NCBI RefSeq assembly: GCF_030269365.1
Contig: NZ_BSTF01000001.1
Location: 620,001-684,000, forward strand
Source of the DNA: Lentzea sp. NBRC 102530
Lineage (GTDB): Bacteria > Actinomycetota > Actinomycetes > Mycobacteriales > Pseudonocardiaceae
DNA: 64,000 bases
Reading direction: 5' to 3'
A program made the translations under genes and the position numbers. Of the stretch, positions 8,546 through 16,862 are shown piece after piece (within the stretch, counting starts at the first letter, position 1; the number at the start of each line of letters is the position of its first letter). The notes beneath the pieces were generated by a model. The model did no database searches, was not told the DNA's origin, and saw only the letters and a program-made list of their open reading frames with translations.

Positions 8546-9151
8546 ATGCGGGATCTGGATCAACCCCGGTCGACCCTTCCCCACGGGATCGGGGACCCGG
8601 AGGAACCCGCGGGCGCGGGTGAGTTGCTGCTGCAGGTGTCGCGGGGTGACGAGACCGCGTTCGGTCAGCTGTACGACCTGGTGTCAGGAGCTGTGTTCGG
8701 GCTCGTGCGCCGGGTGTTGCGGGACCAGGCCCAGTCGGAGGAGGTGTTCCAGGAGGTCATGCTGGAGGTGTGGCGGACGGCGAGCCGGTTCGACCCCGAT
8801 CGGGGCAAGGCCATGACCTGGATCCTGACGATGGCGCACCGGCGTGCGGTCGACCGGGTGAGGTCCGCCCGGGCGGCGGCCGGCCGGGACGAGCGGGCCG
8901 CGGCGCTGGGCGTGGTGACGCCGTTCGACGAGGTCGCCGAGCAGGTCGCTGAACGCCTGGAACAGCGCAAGGTCCGACGGTGCTTGCAGTTCCTGACCCA
9001 GTTGCAGCGCGAGTCCGTGGTGATGGCCTACTACCGCGGTTACAGCTATGCGGAGGTGGCGAGCCTGCTGGACGTTCCGCTGGGCACGGTGAAGACTCGG
9101 ATGCGCGACGGCCTGATCAGGCTGCGGGACTGCCTGGGGGTGGCGGTGTGA
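8546..9151 (+). CDS. sigK: ECF sigma factor, SigK-like
   Basis: A 201-residue ECF sigma factor close to mycobacterial SigK. Region 2 has SEEVFQEVMLEVWRTASRFDP and AMTWILTMAHRRAVDRVR; region 4 has YYRGYSYAEVASLLDVPLGTVKTRMR. ATG 8546 is chosen because GAGGAG lies 6 nt upstream. Such genes are normally followed by the anti-sigma rskA in GTGA overlap. Here a GTG at 9148 overlaps the TGA in that way, but its frame closes after 23 codons and the next real gene is a ZIP transporter on the other strand. The sigma factor therefore looks uncoupled from a local inhibitor. Confidence 0.88.
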   Translation: MRDLDQPRSTLPHGIGDPEEPAGAGELLLQVSRGDETAFGQLYDLVSGAVFGLVRRVLRDQAQSEEVFQEVMLEVWRTASRFDPDRGKAMTWILTMAHRRAVDRVRSARAAAGRDERAAALGVVTPFDEVAEQVAERLEQRKVRRCLQFLTQLQRESVVMAYYRGYSYAEVASLLDVPLGTVKTRMRDGLIRLRDCLGVAV

Positions 9152-9219
9152 CCGCGTCGGACGTGCGCCTGCCGCAGGTCGGCGCGCCTAGCCGAGGCGT
9201 TCCACCACGAACGCCGTGA
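9148..9219 (+). pseudogene. possible 23-codon stub of the lost anti-sigma gene
   Basis: GTG 9148 overlaps the sigma stop codon as GTGA, the usual sigK/rskA arrangement, but the frame stops after 23 codons (VTASDVRLPQV...). No zinc-finger or membrane helix follows in any frame, because the 3' end of a ZIP transporter occupies the space. Identification as an rskA remnant rests on position only. Confidence 0.25.
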
Positions 9220-9937
9220 GGAACCCGGCGGTGGTGCACAGCCCGGTGTAGAGGTGGGCGCGCTCGAAGGCCTCGGGGATCATGGTGTCGGCGACCATCG
9301 CGAGGATCGCGCCGGCGGCGACGGCCGTGATCACCGCGACGACCTGCGGGGAAGCACCGTCGAGCAGCACGTTGCCCAGTGCCGCCGACAGGCCGCTGGC
9401 CAGGGCGATCGCGCCCCACACGCCGAACACGTAGCCCGGCCCGCGGCCTGCCTGCTTCATGCCAGCGACGCTGGAGAGGCCCTCCGGGACGTTCGAGATC
9501 ACCACAGCGGCGACCATCGCCGCGCCGACCCCTCCACCACCCAGCAACGACACCCCCAGCACGACCGACTCGGGCACTCCGTCGAGCAGCGCGCCGACCG
9601 CGATCGCCGTGCCGCTGCCCGCCTGCTCGGACTCGCTGGGCTGGTCGCTGCTGCGCTTGCGGTGCCGCGCCCCGTACCGGGCGAGCCCGACGTTGGCCAG
9701 CACGTACACGACAGCGCCACCGAGGAAGCCGGCTGTGGTCGCGAGCAGGCCGCCGGTCTTCTCCGCCTCGTCGACCAGTTCGAACGCGGCCGCCGCGATC
9801 AGCACCCCGGCGCCGAACGCCATCACGACCGCGACCACGTGCCGAGGCACCCGCGCGAACCAGGCGACGAGCGCGCCCGCCACGAGCGCGCCGCCACCGG
9901 CCAGTCCCCAGAGTCCTGCTTCCACCCACTGCGGCAT
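9188..9937 (-). CDS. ZIP family divalent metal transporter
   Basis: A 249-residue inner-membrane transporter for zinc or a related divalent cation. About eight hydrophobic helices are visible. The conserved metal-path helices are seen as GALLDGVPESVVLGVSLL and VISNVPEGLSSVAG; these carry the PE motif of the GufA-like ZIP subfamily, with D/N in place of the more common His. A charged cytoplasmic loop (HRKRSSDQPSESEQ) sits near residue 95. It is convergent with the sigK gene. No zinc-regulator site was identified. Confidence 0.85.
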   Translation of the reverse strand: MPQWVEAGLWGLAGGGALVAGALVAWFARVPRHVVAVVMAFGAGVLIAAAAFELVDEAEKTGGLLATTAGFLGGAVVYVLANVGLARYGARHRKRSSDQPSESEQAGSGTAIAVGALLDGVPESVVLGVSLLGGGGVGAAMVAAVVISNVPEGLSSVAGMKQAGRGPGYVFGVWGAIALASGLSAALGNVLLDGASPQVVAVITAVAAGAILAMVADTMIPEAFERAHLYTGLCTTAGFLTAFVVERLG

Positions 9938-10159
9938 GCCACTGGATGACCATGATCGCGATGGAGTACACCTCCAGGTCCTGCACGACCAGTGCCGGCA
10001 CCCGGTGGGTGCCGGAGGCCCGGGAACTGCCCTCGATCTCGTTCTGCCAGGTCTGGCGCCGCCGGTCCCGCGCCAGGTCGACGGTGTTGCGCAAGGCCTG
10101 CCGAGGCGTCGATCCCCGCACGACCGGAGACGTGTCCGGCACCGGCGGCCGCAGGCCCG
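9938..10159 (-). other. unassigned stretch, possible gene relic
   Basis: There is no complete gene. On the minus strand a reading frame of about 60 codons (around TPRQALRNTVDLARDRRR and THRVPALVVQDLEVYSIAIM) looks protein-like in composition but has no start of its own and no family I recognise. It may be the debris of a gene once downstream of pcaJ. Confidence 0.25.
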
Positions 10160-10789
10160 TCACCGCAGGATCGTCGGTTCCGTCAGCTCCTGCACCTTCT
10201 CGAACGTCACGTCCGGCGCCAGTTCGACGAGGCGGAGGCCGTCCGGGGTCACGTCGAACACGCCCAGGTCGGTGATCACGCGGTCGACGCACGCCTTGCC
10301 GGTCAACGGGAGCGTGCACTCGTCGACGAGCTTGGCGCCGCCGTCCTTGGCCGAGTGCGTCATCACGACGATCACGCGGCGCGCGCCGTGCACGAGGTCC
10401 ATGGCGCCGCCGATGCCGGTGACGAGCTTGCCGGGCACCGCCCAGTTCGCCAGGTCGCCGCGCGCCGACACCTGCATCGCGCCGAGCACCGCCACGTCGA
10501 CGTGGCCGCCGCGGATCATGCCGAACGACAGGGAGGAGTCGAAGAACGACGCTCCCGGCAGGACGGTCACGGTCTCCTTGCCCGCGTTGATGAGGTCGGG
10601 GTCCACGTCGGACGACGCCGGGTACGGGCCGACGCCGAGGATGCCGTTCTCGGACTCCAGCACGACCTCGACGCCGGGTGGCAGGTGGTTCGGGATCAGC
10701 GTCGGCACGCCGATGCCGAGGTTGACGTACTCGCCGTCGCGCAGCTCCAGCGCGGCGCGGGCGGCCATCTCGTCACGATTCCAGGGCAT
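10160..10789 (-). CDS. pcaJ: 3-oxoadipate CoA-transferase subunit B
   Basis: The 209-residue beta subunit of the class I CoA-transferase that moves CoA from succinyl-CoA to 3-oxoadipate. The catalytic glutamate lies in the [11 protein letters not shown] motif near residue 46; [10 protein letters not shown] and [14 protein letters not shown] are family hallmarks. ATG 10789 overlaps the end of the alpha-subunit gene by 17 bp, so the two are coupled. It is the last gene of the catechol operon. An acetoacetyl-CoA (ScoB) role cannot be excluded by sequence, but pcaF and pcaD next door support oxoadipate. Confidence 0.92.
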   Translation of the reverse strand: MPWNRDEMAARAALELRDGEYVNLGIGVPTLIPNHLPPGVEVVLESENGILGVGPYPASSDVDPDLINAGKETVTVLPGASFFDSSLSFGMIRGGHVDVAVLGAMQVSARGDLANWAVPGKLVTGIGGAMDLVHGARRVIVVMTHSAKDGGAKLVDECTLPLTGKACVDRVITDLGVFDVTPDGLRLVELAPDVTFEKVQELTEPTILR

Positions 10790-11534
10790 CGCTCACCGTC
10801 CTGAACTCCACGCTCTTCTCGGCGGCCTGCTCGGCCGTCAGCTCCACGACCCGCTGCACGAAGATGCCCGGCAGGTGCACCTCGTCGGGGTCGATCGCGT
10901 CCACCAACTGCTCGGCCTCGGCGATCGTCACGCGGCCCGCCATCGCGGCGAGCGGGTTGAAGTTGCGGGACGACTTCGCGAACACCAGGTTCCCGAACCG
11001 GTCCGCCTTCGCGGCCCGGACCAGCGCGAAGTCGGTGCGGATGCTCTGCTCCAGCACGTACTCGCGGCCGTCGAACTCGCGCACCTCCTTGGGCGGCGAG
11101 GCCTTCGCGACCGTGCCGTCCGGGTGGTAGCGCCACGGCAGGCCGCCGTCCGCGACGAGCGTGCCGACCCCGGCGGGCGTGTAGAACGCCGGGATGCCCG
11201 CGCCGCCCGCGCGCAGCCGTTCGGCCAGCGTTCCCTGCGGGATCAGCTCGACCTCCAGCTCGCCGGCGAGGTACTGGCGGGCGAACTCCTTGTTCTGCCC
11301 GATGTACGACCCGGTGACGCGCGCGATCCGACCGGCCGACAGCAGCACGGCGAGGCCCTGGTCCATCGCGCCGCAGTTGTTCGACACGATGCCGAGCGAC
11401 CCGACTCCCTTGTCCAGCACCGCGTTGATGAGGAACTTCGGCACACCGCTCAGCCCGAAGCCGCCGACCGCGATGGTCGCGCCGTCGTCCACATCGGATA
11501 CGGCGGCGGCCGCGGAGGCCACAACCTTGTTCAT
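10773..11534 (-). CDS. pcaI: 3-oxoadipate CoA-transferase subunit A
   Basis: The 253-residue alpha subunit of the same enzyme. Characteristic segments are [17 protein letters not shown] at the N terminus (CoA-binding GG.G.SG), [14 protein letters not shown], and TRIAR-type and EGRNF-type loops seen here as [14 protein letters not shown] and [17 protein letters not shown] 11534 overlaps the thiolase TGA (ATGA). Cytoplasmic heterodimer or tetramer with PcaJ. Confidence 0.92.
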   Translation of the reverse strand: MNKVVASAAAAVSDVDDGATIAVGGFGLSGVPKFLINAVLDKGVGSLGIVSNNCGAMDQGLAVLLSAGRIARVTGSYIGQNKEFARQYLAGELEVELIPQGTLAERLRAGGAGIPAFYTPAGVGTLVADGGLPWRYHPDGTVAKASPPKEVREFDGREYVLEQSIRTDFALVRAAKADRFGNLVFAKSSRNFNPLAAMAGRVTIAEAEQLVDAIDPDEVHLPGIFVQRVVELTAEQAAEKSVEFRTVSDALES

Positions 11535-12655
11535 GACACCCTCTCGAAGACCGCGGCGAGCCCCTGCCCGCCGCCGATGCACATCGTCTCCAGCGCGTAC
11601 CGGCCGTCCCGGCGTTCCAGTTCCCGCAGCATGGTCGCGAGGATCCGCGCGCCCGTCGCGCCGACCGGGTGGCCCAGCGCGATGCCGGAACCGTTGACGT
11701 TGATCCGGTCGAAGTCGGTGACGCCCCACTCGCGCGTCACCGCGAGCACCTGAGCGGCGAACGCCTCGTTCAGCTCGATCAGGTCCATGTCGTCGAGCTT
11801 CAGGCCCGCGATCCGCAACGCCCGCGCGGACGACGGCACCGGCCCGATGCCCATGCGTGCGGGCTCGACCCCGGCCGACGCCCAGGACACCAGGCGTGCC
11901 AACGGTCGCAGGCCCAGCTCGGCGGCCCGCTCCGGGTGCGTGACGACGCAGAGCGCGGCGCCGTCGTTCTGCCCGGACGCGTTGCCGGCGGTGACGGTGG
12001 CGCCCTCGACGTCCATGACCGGCTTCAGCGAGGCGAGCTTCTCGAGCGTCGACCCCGGTCGCGGGTGCTCGTCCGCGACGAAGTCGCCGACCGGCACCAG
12101 TTCGTCGGCGAACCGTCCGGACACCTGTGCCGCGACCGCGCGTTCGTGGCTGCGCAACGCCAGTTCGTCCTGTTCCTCGCGCGGGACGGAGTACTCGCGG
12201 CGCAGGTTCTCGGCCGTCTCCAGCATGCCGCCGGGCACCGGGTAGCGCACGCCACCCGCGGTCGTGCGCCCTCGCGTGAGGGCGTCGGTGCCCGCGTTCG
12301 ACATGCTCTCCACGCCGCCCGCGAGCACCAGGTCCTGCGCGCCGGTCTGCACGGCCATCGCCGCGTTCAGCACGGCCTGCAACCCGGAGCCGCACCGGCG
12401 GTCGAGCTGCACGCCCGGCACGCCGACGCCGAGACCCGCGTCCAGCGCGACGACCCGGCCGATCGCGGGCGCGTCCATGGTGGGGTAGCAGTGGCCGAGA
12501 ACCAGGTCATCCACTGTGGACGGATCGAGTCCGGTGCGGCGCAGCAGCTCACTGACGACGATCGCCCCGAGCTCCTGCGCCGTCCGGTCCTTCAGCGCAC
12601 CGTTGTAGCGGCCCACCGGTGTGCGGATGGGCTCGCAGATGACGGCGTCACGCAT
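11531..12655 (-). CDS. pcaF: 3-oxoadipyl-CoA thiolase
   Basis: A 374-residue thiolase that cleaves 3-oxoadipyl-CoA to succinyl-CoA and acetyl-CoA, the last step of the beta-ketoadipate pathway. The acyl-accepting cysteine is in DRRCGSGLQAVLNAA (about residue 88); the C-terminal GHPVGATGARI and CIGGGQGLA carry the active-site His and Cys. ATG 12655 has AGGAG 5 nt upstream; GTG 12661 would leave no room for it. It starts inside the end of pcaD (8-bp overlap) and overlaps pcaI by 4 bp. Context makes oxoadipyl-CoA rather than acetoacetyl-CoA the likely substrate. Confidence 0.92.
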   Translation of the reverse strand: MRDAVICEPIRTPVGRYNGALKDRTAQELGAIVVSELLRRTGLDPSTVDDLVLGHCYPTMDAPAIGRVVALDAGLGVGVPGVQLDRRCGSGLQAVLNAAMAVQTGAQDLVLAGGVESMSNAGTDALTRGRTTAGGVRYPVPGGMLETAENLRREYSVPREEQDELALRSHERAVAAQVSGRFADELVPVGDFVADEHPRPGSTLEKLASLKPVMDVEGATVTAGNASGQNDGAALCVVTHPERAAELGLRPLARLVSWASAGVEPARMGIGPVPSSARALRIAGLKLDDMDLIELNEAFAAQVLAVTREWGVTDFDRINVNGSGIALGHPVGATGARILATMLRELERRDGRYALETMCIGGGQGLAAVFERVS

Positions 12656-13415
12656 GAACACTCCTCGTCAGATGTTCCGCGATCATGGTGTTCACGACCT
12701 CGGGACGTTCGGCGGTCAGCAGGTGAGCCGAGTCCGCCACGACTTCGAACCGCGCCCCGGGAATCCCGTCGGCGATCTCGCGCACCAGGCCGGGCGGCGT
12801 CGCGGGGTCGCCGGCACCCGCGATCACCAACGTCGGCGCGGTGACACGGCCCAGGTCGGCGCGCACGTCGAACGCCCCGATCGCCTCGCAACACCCCGCG
12901 TACCCCTCGGCGGACGTCGCGCGCAGCATGTCCAGCAGCCGCTGCGCCTCCTCCGGCTCACGGGCCGCGAACTCGTGCGTGAACCACGTGCCGGGCCGGG
13001 ACGCCACCATCGCCTCGACGCCCTCCGAACGCACGGTCGCGGCCCGCACCGGCCACTGCGGCGGGTCGGCGAACCGCGCGGCGGACGCGCAGACGGTGAG
13101 CGTCAACACCCGTGCAGGGTAAGACAAAGCGAGCTGCTGGCCGATCGCCCCGCCGATCGACACCCCGAGGTAGTGGAACGTGCGCACGCCCAGGTCGTCG
13201 AGCAGTTCCACGACGTCGGACGCCAGGCCGGCCATCGAGTACGGGCCGGGCGCGGCCGGAGTTCCACCGTGACCGCGCAGGTCGAACCGGACCACGCGCC
13301 AGCGGTCGGCGAGCCCGGCGACCTGGGCGTCGAAGAGGCCGAGGTCGGTACCGAGGGACGGGCCGAGCACCAGGACGTCGGCGTCCGCGGGTCCGTCGAC
13401 GGCGTAGTGGATCAC
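12648..13415 (-). CDS. pcaD: 3-oxoadipate enol-lactonase (catechol operon copy)
   Basis: A 255-residue alpha/beta hydrolase that opens 3-oxoadipate enol-lactone to 3-oxoadipate. The nucleophile is in GVSIGGAIGQQLALSYP; Asp and His are in AGAGDPATPP and ADSAHLLTAERP. GTG 13415 is favoured: GGGAG lies 5 nt upstream and it overlaps the NTF2-like stop as GTGA; an ATG at 13427 lies inside that gene without a good site. A second enol-lactonase is encoded at 58584-59324 in the protocatechuate operon. Confidence 0.9.
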   Translation of the reverse strand: MIHYAVDGPADADVLVLGPSLGTDLGLFDAQVAGLADRWRVVRFDLRGHGGTPAAPGPYSMAGLASDVVELLDDLGVRTFHYLGVSIGGAIGQQLALSYPARVLTLTVCASAARFADPPQWPVRAATVRSEGVEAMVASRPGTWFTHEFAAREPEEAQRLLDMLRATSAEGYAGCCEAIGAFDVRADLGRVTAPTLVIAGAGDPATPPGLVREIADGIPGARFEVVADSAHLLTAERPEVVNTMIAEHLTRSVHA

Positions 13416-13897
13416 GCGTGCTCCCATCGGGTCGCCCTGGCCGAGTCGAGGCTGAACCGGCCGTGGTCCCAGCCTTCCGCCAACGGCGTGAAGTAGTCGA
13501 AAACGACACGTTTGCGCTGGTAGCGCCACGCCGAACCCACCCGCACGAGATCGTCGTGGTACCGGCCGCCGGCCACGTGCGGAACGCCGTGCAGCACGCA
13601 CGGCTGGAAGAGGAACGAGCAGACGTGCGCGCGATCGCCGTCCAGGTCGATCTCCAGGTTCGTCACGTGGTGCCAGAACGCGGTCAGTCCGCCGTCCGCC
13701 AGCCCGGCGAAGAACGACCGCAACCCGGCGTGCCCGCGCGCGGTGGACAGCCCGACGAACTCGCCGTCCGGCAGGAACAACGACACCAGCGCGTCCCACG
13801 ACCCGGAGTCCAGCGAACGGCAGTACGCGGCGTCCAGCGCCCGGATCGCCTCCAGGTCCTCCAACCTCCGCACCCTGTCCACGGGCGACGAGGTCAC
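13412..13897 (-). CDS. NTF2/SnoaL-like protein
   Basis: A 161-residue cone-shaped fold protein of the nuclear transport factor 2-like superfamily. It starts with the usual DLEAIRALDAAYCRSLDSGSWDAL helix and ends with GSAWRYQRKRVVFDYF. Members include small hydratases, isomerases and dioxygenase beta-like proteins, so no reaction can be named. GTG 13897 overlaps the FAD-synthetase-like stop (GTGA), and its own stop overlaps pcaD (GTGA), so it is embedded in the catechol operon. A role in handling an unstable lactone or in detoxification is speculation. Confidence 0.82.
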   Translation of the reverse strand: MTSSPVDRVRRLEDLEAIRALDAAYCRSLDSGSWDALVSLFLPDGEFVGLSTARGHAGLRSFFAGLADGGLTAFWHHVTNLEIDLDGDRAHVCSFLFQPCVLHGVPHVAGGRYHDDLVRVGSAWRYQRKRVVFDYFTPLAEGWDHGRFSLDSARATRWEHA

Positions 13898-14625
13898 AAC
13901 CGGTCCACGAACTCGACGGCGGCGGGTCCGTCCGGCCCCTCCACCAGCACCGAGCCGGACACGATCACCCGGGCCAGCCGCCCGTCGAGCAGTCCGACGT
14001 ACTGCCCGTCCGGCGGCACCGCGGTCCCGGGCAGCACCGCGAGCACACCGTCGGTCAGCACCCCTTCTATCCGGTGCGGCCGCCCCAGCACGGCGCTGGC
14101 AGCGCTCACATCGCCGAGCCGCACCAGCTCCCGCACCCGCGTCGACGAACACCCGTCCACCAGGTCGATCCCGTACGCCTCCAGCCCCAGCTCCCGCAAC
14201 GTCGCCACGGTCCCGGCGCCGCGATGCCCGAACGTGAAGTTCGACCCGACCACCACGGCCTCCGCGTGCAGCCCGTCCACCAGCACGCCCGAGACGAACT
14301 CCCAGGGCGACAGAGCAGCGAACCGGCGCGTGAACGGCAACACGAGGATCGCCTCGACGCCGAGCGAGTGCCCGAGTTCGGCCCGTCGGTCGACGGTGCT
14401 CAACGCCGAGGTGTCGCGCGGCAGCCCCAGCACGGACGCCGGGTGCGGGTCGAACGTCACCAGCACCACCGGCCGGGTGCCTGCCACCGAGCGCGCGGCG
14501 GCGATCAGGTGAGCGTGCCCACGATGAACACCGTCGAACACCCCGATCGTCACCACGCACCCCGGCCAGTCCGGGGGGACGTCCGCGAGCGAACGCCACA
14601 CCAGGCCTTCCCGCACCGCCGTCAT
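13894..14625 (-). CDS. FAD synthetase-like (RibF N-terminal type) protein
   Basis: A 243-residue protein matching the FMN adenylyltransferase half of bifunctional RibF. It has IGVFDGVHRGHAHLI (H-x-G-H nucleotidyl-transfer motif, about residue 35), VVVGSNFTFGHRG, and SSTRVRELVRLGDV. The C-terminal part is much shorter than a full riboflavin kinase domain (RibF is usually above 300 residues), so kinase activity is doubtful. ATG 14625 overlaps the catC stop (ATGA). Placement between catC and pcaD suggests it supplies flavin cofactor for the two-component hydroxylase of the same operon (inference). The housekeeping ribF should lie elsewhere. Confidence 0.85.
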   Translation of the reverse strand: MTAVREGLVWRSLADVPPDWPGCVVTIGVFDGVHRGHAHLIAAARSVAGTRPVVLVTFDPHPASVLGLPRDTSALSTVDRRAELGHSLGVEAILVLPFTRRFAALSPWEFVSGVLVDGLHAEAVVVGSNFTFGHRGAGTVATLRELGLEAYGIDLVDGCSSTRVRELVRLGDVSAASAVLGRPHRIEGVLTDGVLAVLPGTAVPPDGQYVGLLDGRLARVIVSGSVLVEGPDGPAAVEFVDRL

Positions 14626-14909
14626 GGTTGCGCCGCCAGGTCCGAGGGATGGGTCGCGAGGGGAGTCACCTGCACGTTCATGAACTCCCACAACGGTAAC
14701 GACGACAGGAACGCGTGCAGCTCGTCGTGGGTGGGCACGTCGAAGACGCTGATGTTGCTGTACTGCCCGACCACCCGCCACAGGTGCGGCCACACGCCCA
14801 TCTTCTGCAGCTCCAGCGCCCGTTCGCGTTCGGCGCGCACCAGTTCGGCGCGGCGCTGCGGGTCCATGTCGTGGGGCAGGGAAACGTCCATCCGCACGTG
14901 GAAGAGCAT
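14622..14909 (-). CDS. catC: muconolactone delta-isomerase
   Basis: A 95-residue enzyme that converts muconolactone to 3-oxoadipate enol-lactone. It begins MLFHVRMDVSLP, and RRAELVRAERERALELQKMGVWPHLWR is the family core. Length matches the family (about 90-97). ATG 14909 has GGAGG 5 nt upstream; a GTG at 14915 that overlaps the catB stop is the alternative. It assembles as a decamer in known homologues. Confidence 0.93.
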   Translation of the reverse strand: MLFHVRMDVSLPHDMDPQRRAELVRAERERALELQKMGVWPHLWRVVGQYSNISVFDVPTHDELHAFLSSLPLWEFMNVQVTPLATHPSDLAAQP

Positions 14910-14911
14910 GC

Positions 14912-16030
14912 TCACCTCCGGGTGAAGGCCGCGACGGCCGCCGGGTCCAGCTCGATGCCGAGCCCGGGGCCGACCGGCAGGTGCAGGTCACCGCCGTCGT
15001 AGCGCAGCGGCGTGGCCAGCAGCTCCTCGCGCATGAGCAACGGCCCGAACAGCTCGCTGCCCCACGTCACCGCCGGAGAGGCGCAGGCGAGGTGCAGCGA
15101 CGCCGCCGTGCCGACCGGGCTCTCGATCGAGGTGCCGCCGTGACACGGAATACCCGCCGCGGCCGCGATCGAAGCGATCGCCGCCGTCGCCCGCAGCCCA
15201 CCGGACTTGGTCGTCTTCAACGAGAACACGTCCGCCGCCCGCATCCCCGCCAGTCGCAACGCGTCCGAGGGCGTGCGCAACGACTCGTCCGCCATCACCG
15301 GGATCGGCAGCGCGCGGTTGATCTCCGCCAGCCACTCGACCTCGGCGCCCGGCACCGGTTGCTCCACCAGTTCGACGCCCGCGTCGGCGAGCTGGGGCAG
15401 GTACCGCAACGACGTCAGCCGGTCCCAGCGCGCGTTGATGTCCACGCGCACACCCGCCACCCCGGCCAGCTTCTCCGCGATCACGCACACCCGCCGCACG
15501 TCGTCGGCGGGGTCCTGCGCGCCCATCTTGAGCTTGAAGCTGCGGTGCCCGAGGTCGAGCTTGGCCATCGCCTCCTCGATCACGACGGCCGCGGGTTCCG
15601 TGCCGAGCGCCCACGTCACCGGGATCGACGTGCGCGCCAGGCCGCCCAGCACCGTGTGCACCGGGACACCGAGAGACCGCGCCCACGCGTCGTGCAACGC
15701 GACCTCGACGGCGGCCTTGGCGTAGAGGTTCGCGTTCACGACGTCGTTGACGGCCTGCAGGATGCCCGCGATGTCGTCGACTCGCCGGCCCAGCAGCAGC
15801 GGGGCGATGTACTGGTCGATGACGACCTTCATCGTCTCGACCGACTCACCGCCCCACCACGGCCCGCCCGGCACGACACCCTCGCCGAGGCCGACCGCCC
15901 CGCCCGCGGTCCGGACGTGGACGAGCAGCACGGGCTGCGCGTCCATCCCGGTGCGGGCGAAGCGGTGCGGCCGGACGAGCGGGACGTCGAGCAGGACCGT
16001 GTCCACGCCGTCGATCAGCAGGTCCTTCAT
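14912..16030 (-). CDS. catB: muconate cycloisomerase
   Basis: A 372-residue enolase-superfamily enzyme that lactonises cis,cis-muconate to muconolactone. The active-site set is visible: the K-x-K motif in RSFKLKMG, metal ligands Asp in VDINARWD, Glu in VELVEQPVPG and Asp in VMADESLR, and the second catalytic Lys in FSLKTTKSGG. ATG 16030 overlaps the catA stop (ATGA). Mn2+-dependent, cytoplasmic. The order catA-catB-catC is conserved in Rhodococcus and relatives. Confidence 0.93.
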   Translation of the reverse strand: MKDLLIDGVDTVLLDVPLVRPHRFARTGMDAQPVLLVHVRTAGGAVGLGEGVVPGGPWWGGESVETMKVVIDQYIAPLLLGRRVDDIAGILQAVNDVVNANLYAKAAVEVALHDAWARSLGVPVHTVLGGLARTSIPVTWALGTEPAAVVIEEAMAKLDLGHRSFKLKMGAQDPADDVRRVCVIAEKLAGVAGVRVDINARWDRLTSLRYLPQLADAGVELVEQPVPGAEVEWLAEINRALPIPVMADESLRTPSDALRLAGMRAADVFSLKTTKSGGLRATAAIASIAAAAGIPCHGGTSIESPVGTAASLHLACASPAVTWGSELFGPLLMREELLATPLRYDGGDLHLPVGPGLGIELDPAAVAAFTRR

Positions 16031-16854
16031 GCCGGCTCGAGCACGAAGTCGTACGAGACGTGCTGGTCGACCGGCGTCAGCACCAGCTCGGGCTTCACGG
16101 CCTCGGCCACGTCGTCGTCGACGTACTGCCCGCCCGCGAAGTAGAGCTGTGTGGTGATCGGCCGATGTCCGGCAGCACGCACGATGAGGTGCAGGTGCGC
16201 GGGACGCCACGGGTGCCAGCCCGCCGCGTCGATCATCCGCCCGGTCGGCCCGTCCGTCGGGATCTGGTACGGCGCGGGCTGCACGGTCGTGATCTCGAAC
16301 CGGCCTTCGGCGTCGGTCACGACGACCCCGCGCAGGTTCCCGGACGGGATGTCCGGCGCGAACCCGGAGTAGTAGCCGAGCGAGTCGGCGTGCCAGATGT
16401 CGAGTTCGGCACCGGCCAGCGGCTGCCCGGCGAGGTCCGTCACGCGGCCGGAGAACACCAGTGGCGCGCCTTCCTCGTCCGCGCGCATCGGCAACGTGCA
16501 CACCGCGGGCAGCGTGACCTGGTCCGGCAGGTAGTACGGCCCGAGGATGCTGCCCAAGGTGCCGTCCTGCGTGCGGGCCGCGACCTCCTCGACGACGTGC
16601 TCCACGAACACGTCCAGGAACAACGGCCACTCGCCGCCCTCGCCGAGGTCCATCAGCCACTGCTTCGCGGCCTGGAACTCGGGGTAGGTGACGTCGTGGG
16701 CGCGGATCGCCGAGTGCACGCCCTGCAGCACGGCGGTGACCACGGTGGACACCCGCTCGGGAGAGACGGTGAGCCCTTCCCGGGCGGACGAACGGAAGTG
16801 GGCGCTGGCGGAGGCGCCGGAGTCGGCGGCGGTGGGGGAGTGAACGGCAGTCAT
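16027..16854 (-). CDS. catA: catechol 1,2-dioxygenase
   Basis: A 275-residue intradiol dioxygenase that cleaves catechol to cis,cis-muconate with non-heme Fe(III). Ligands are Tyr in GPYYLPD, Tyr in SLGYYSGF, and the two His in RPAHLHLIV; an N-terminal helical dimerisation domain precedes them. ATG 16854 is preferred (AAGGTG about 9 nt upstream). GTG 16866 overlaps the hydroxylase stop as GTGA and is an in-frame alternative. This is the first ring-cleavage step of the operon. Confidence 0.93.
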   Translation of the reverse strand: MTAVHSPTAADSGASASAHFRSSAREGLTVSPERVSTVVTAVLQGVHSAIRAHDVTYPEFQAAKQWLMDLGEGGEWPLFLDVFVEHVVEEVAARTQDGTLGSILGPYYLPDQVTLPAVCTLPMRADEEGAPLVFSGRVTDLAGQPLAGAELDIWHADSLGYYSGFAPDIPSGNLRGVVVTDAEGRFEITTVQPAPYQIPTDGPTGRMIDAAGWHPWRPAHLHLIVRAAGHRPITTQLYFAGGQYVDDDVAEAVKPELVLTPVDQHVSYDFVLEPA

Positions 16855-16862
16855 CGGGGGTG

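Noticed and set aside
9459..11753. Plus-strand frame of 764 codons opposite the ZIP and pcaJ/I/F genes
   Set aside because: Antisense to well-identified genes; no recognisable domain.
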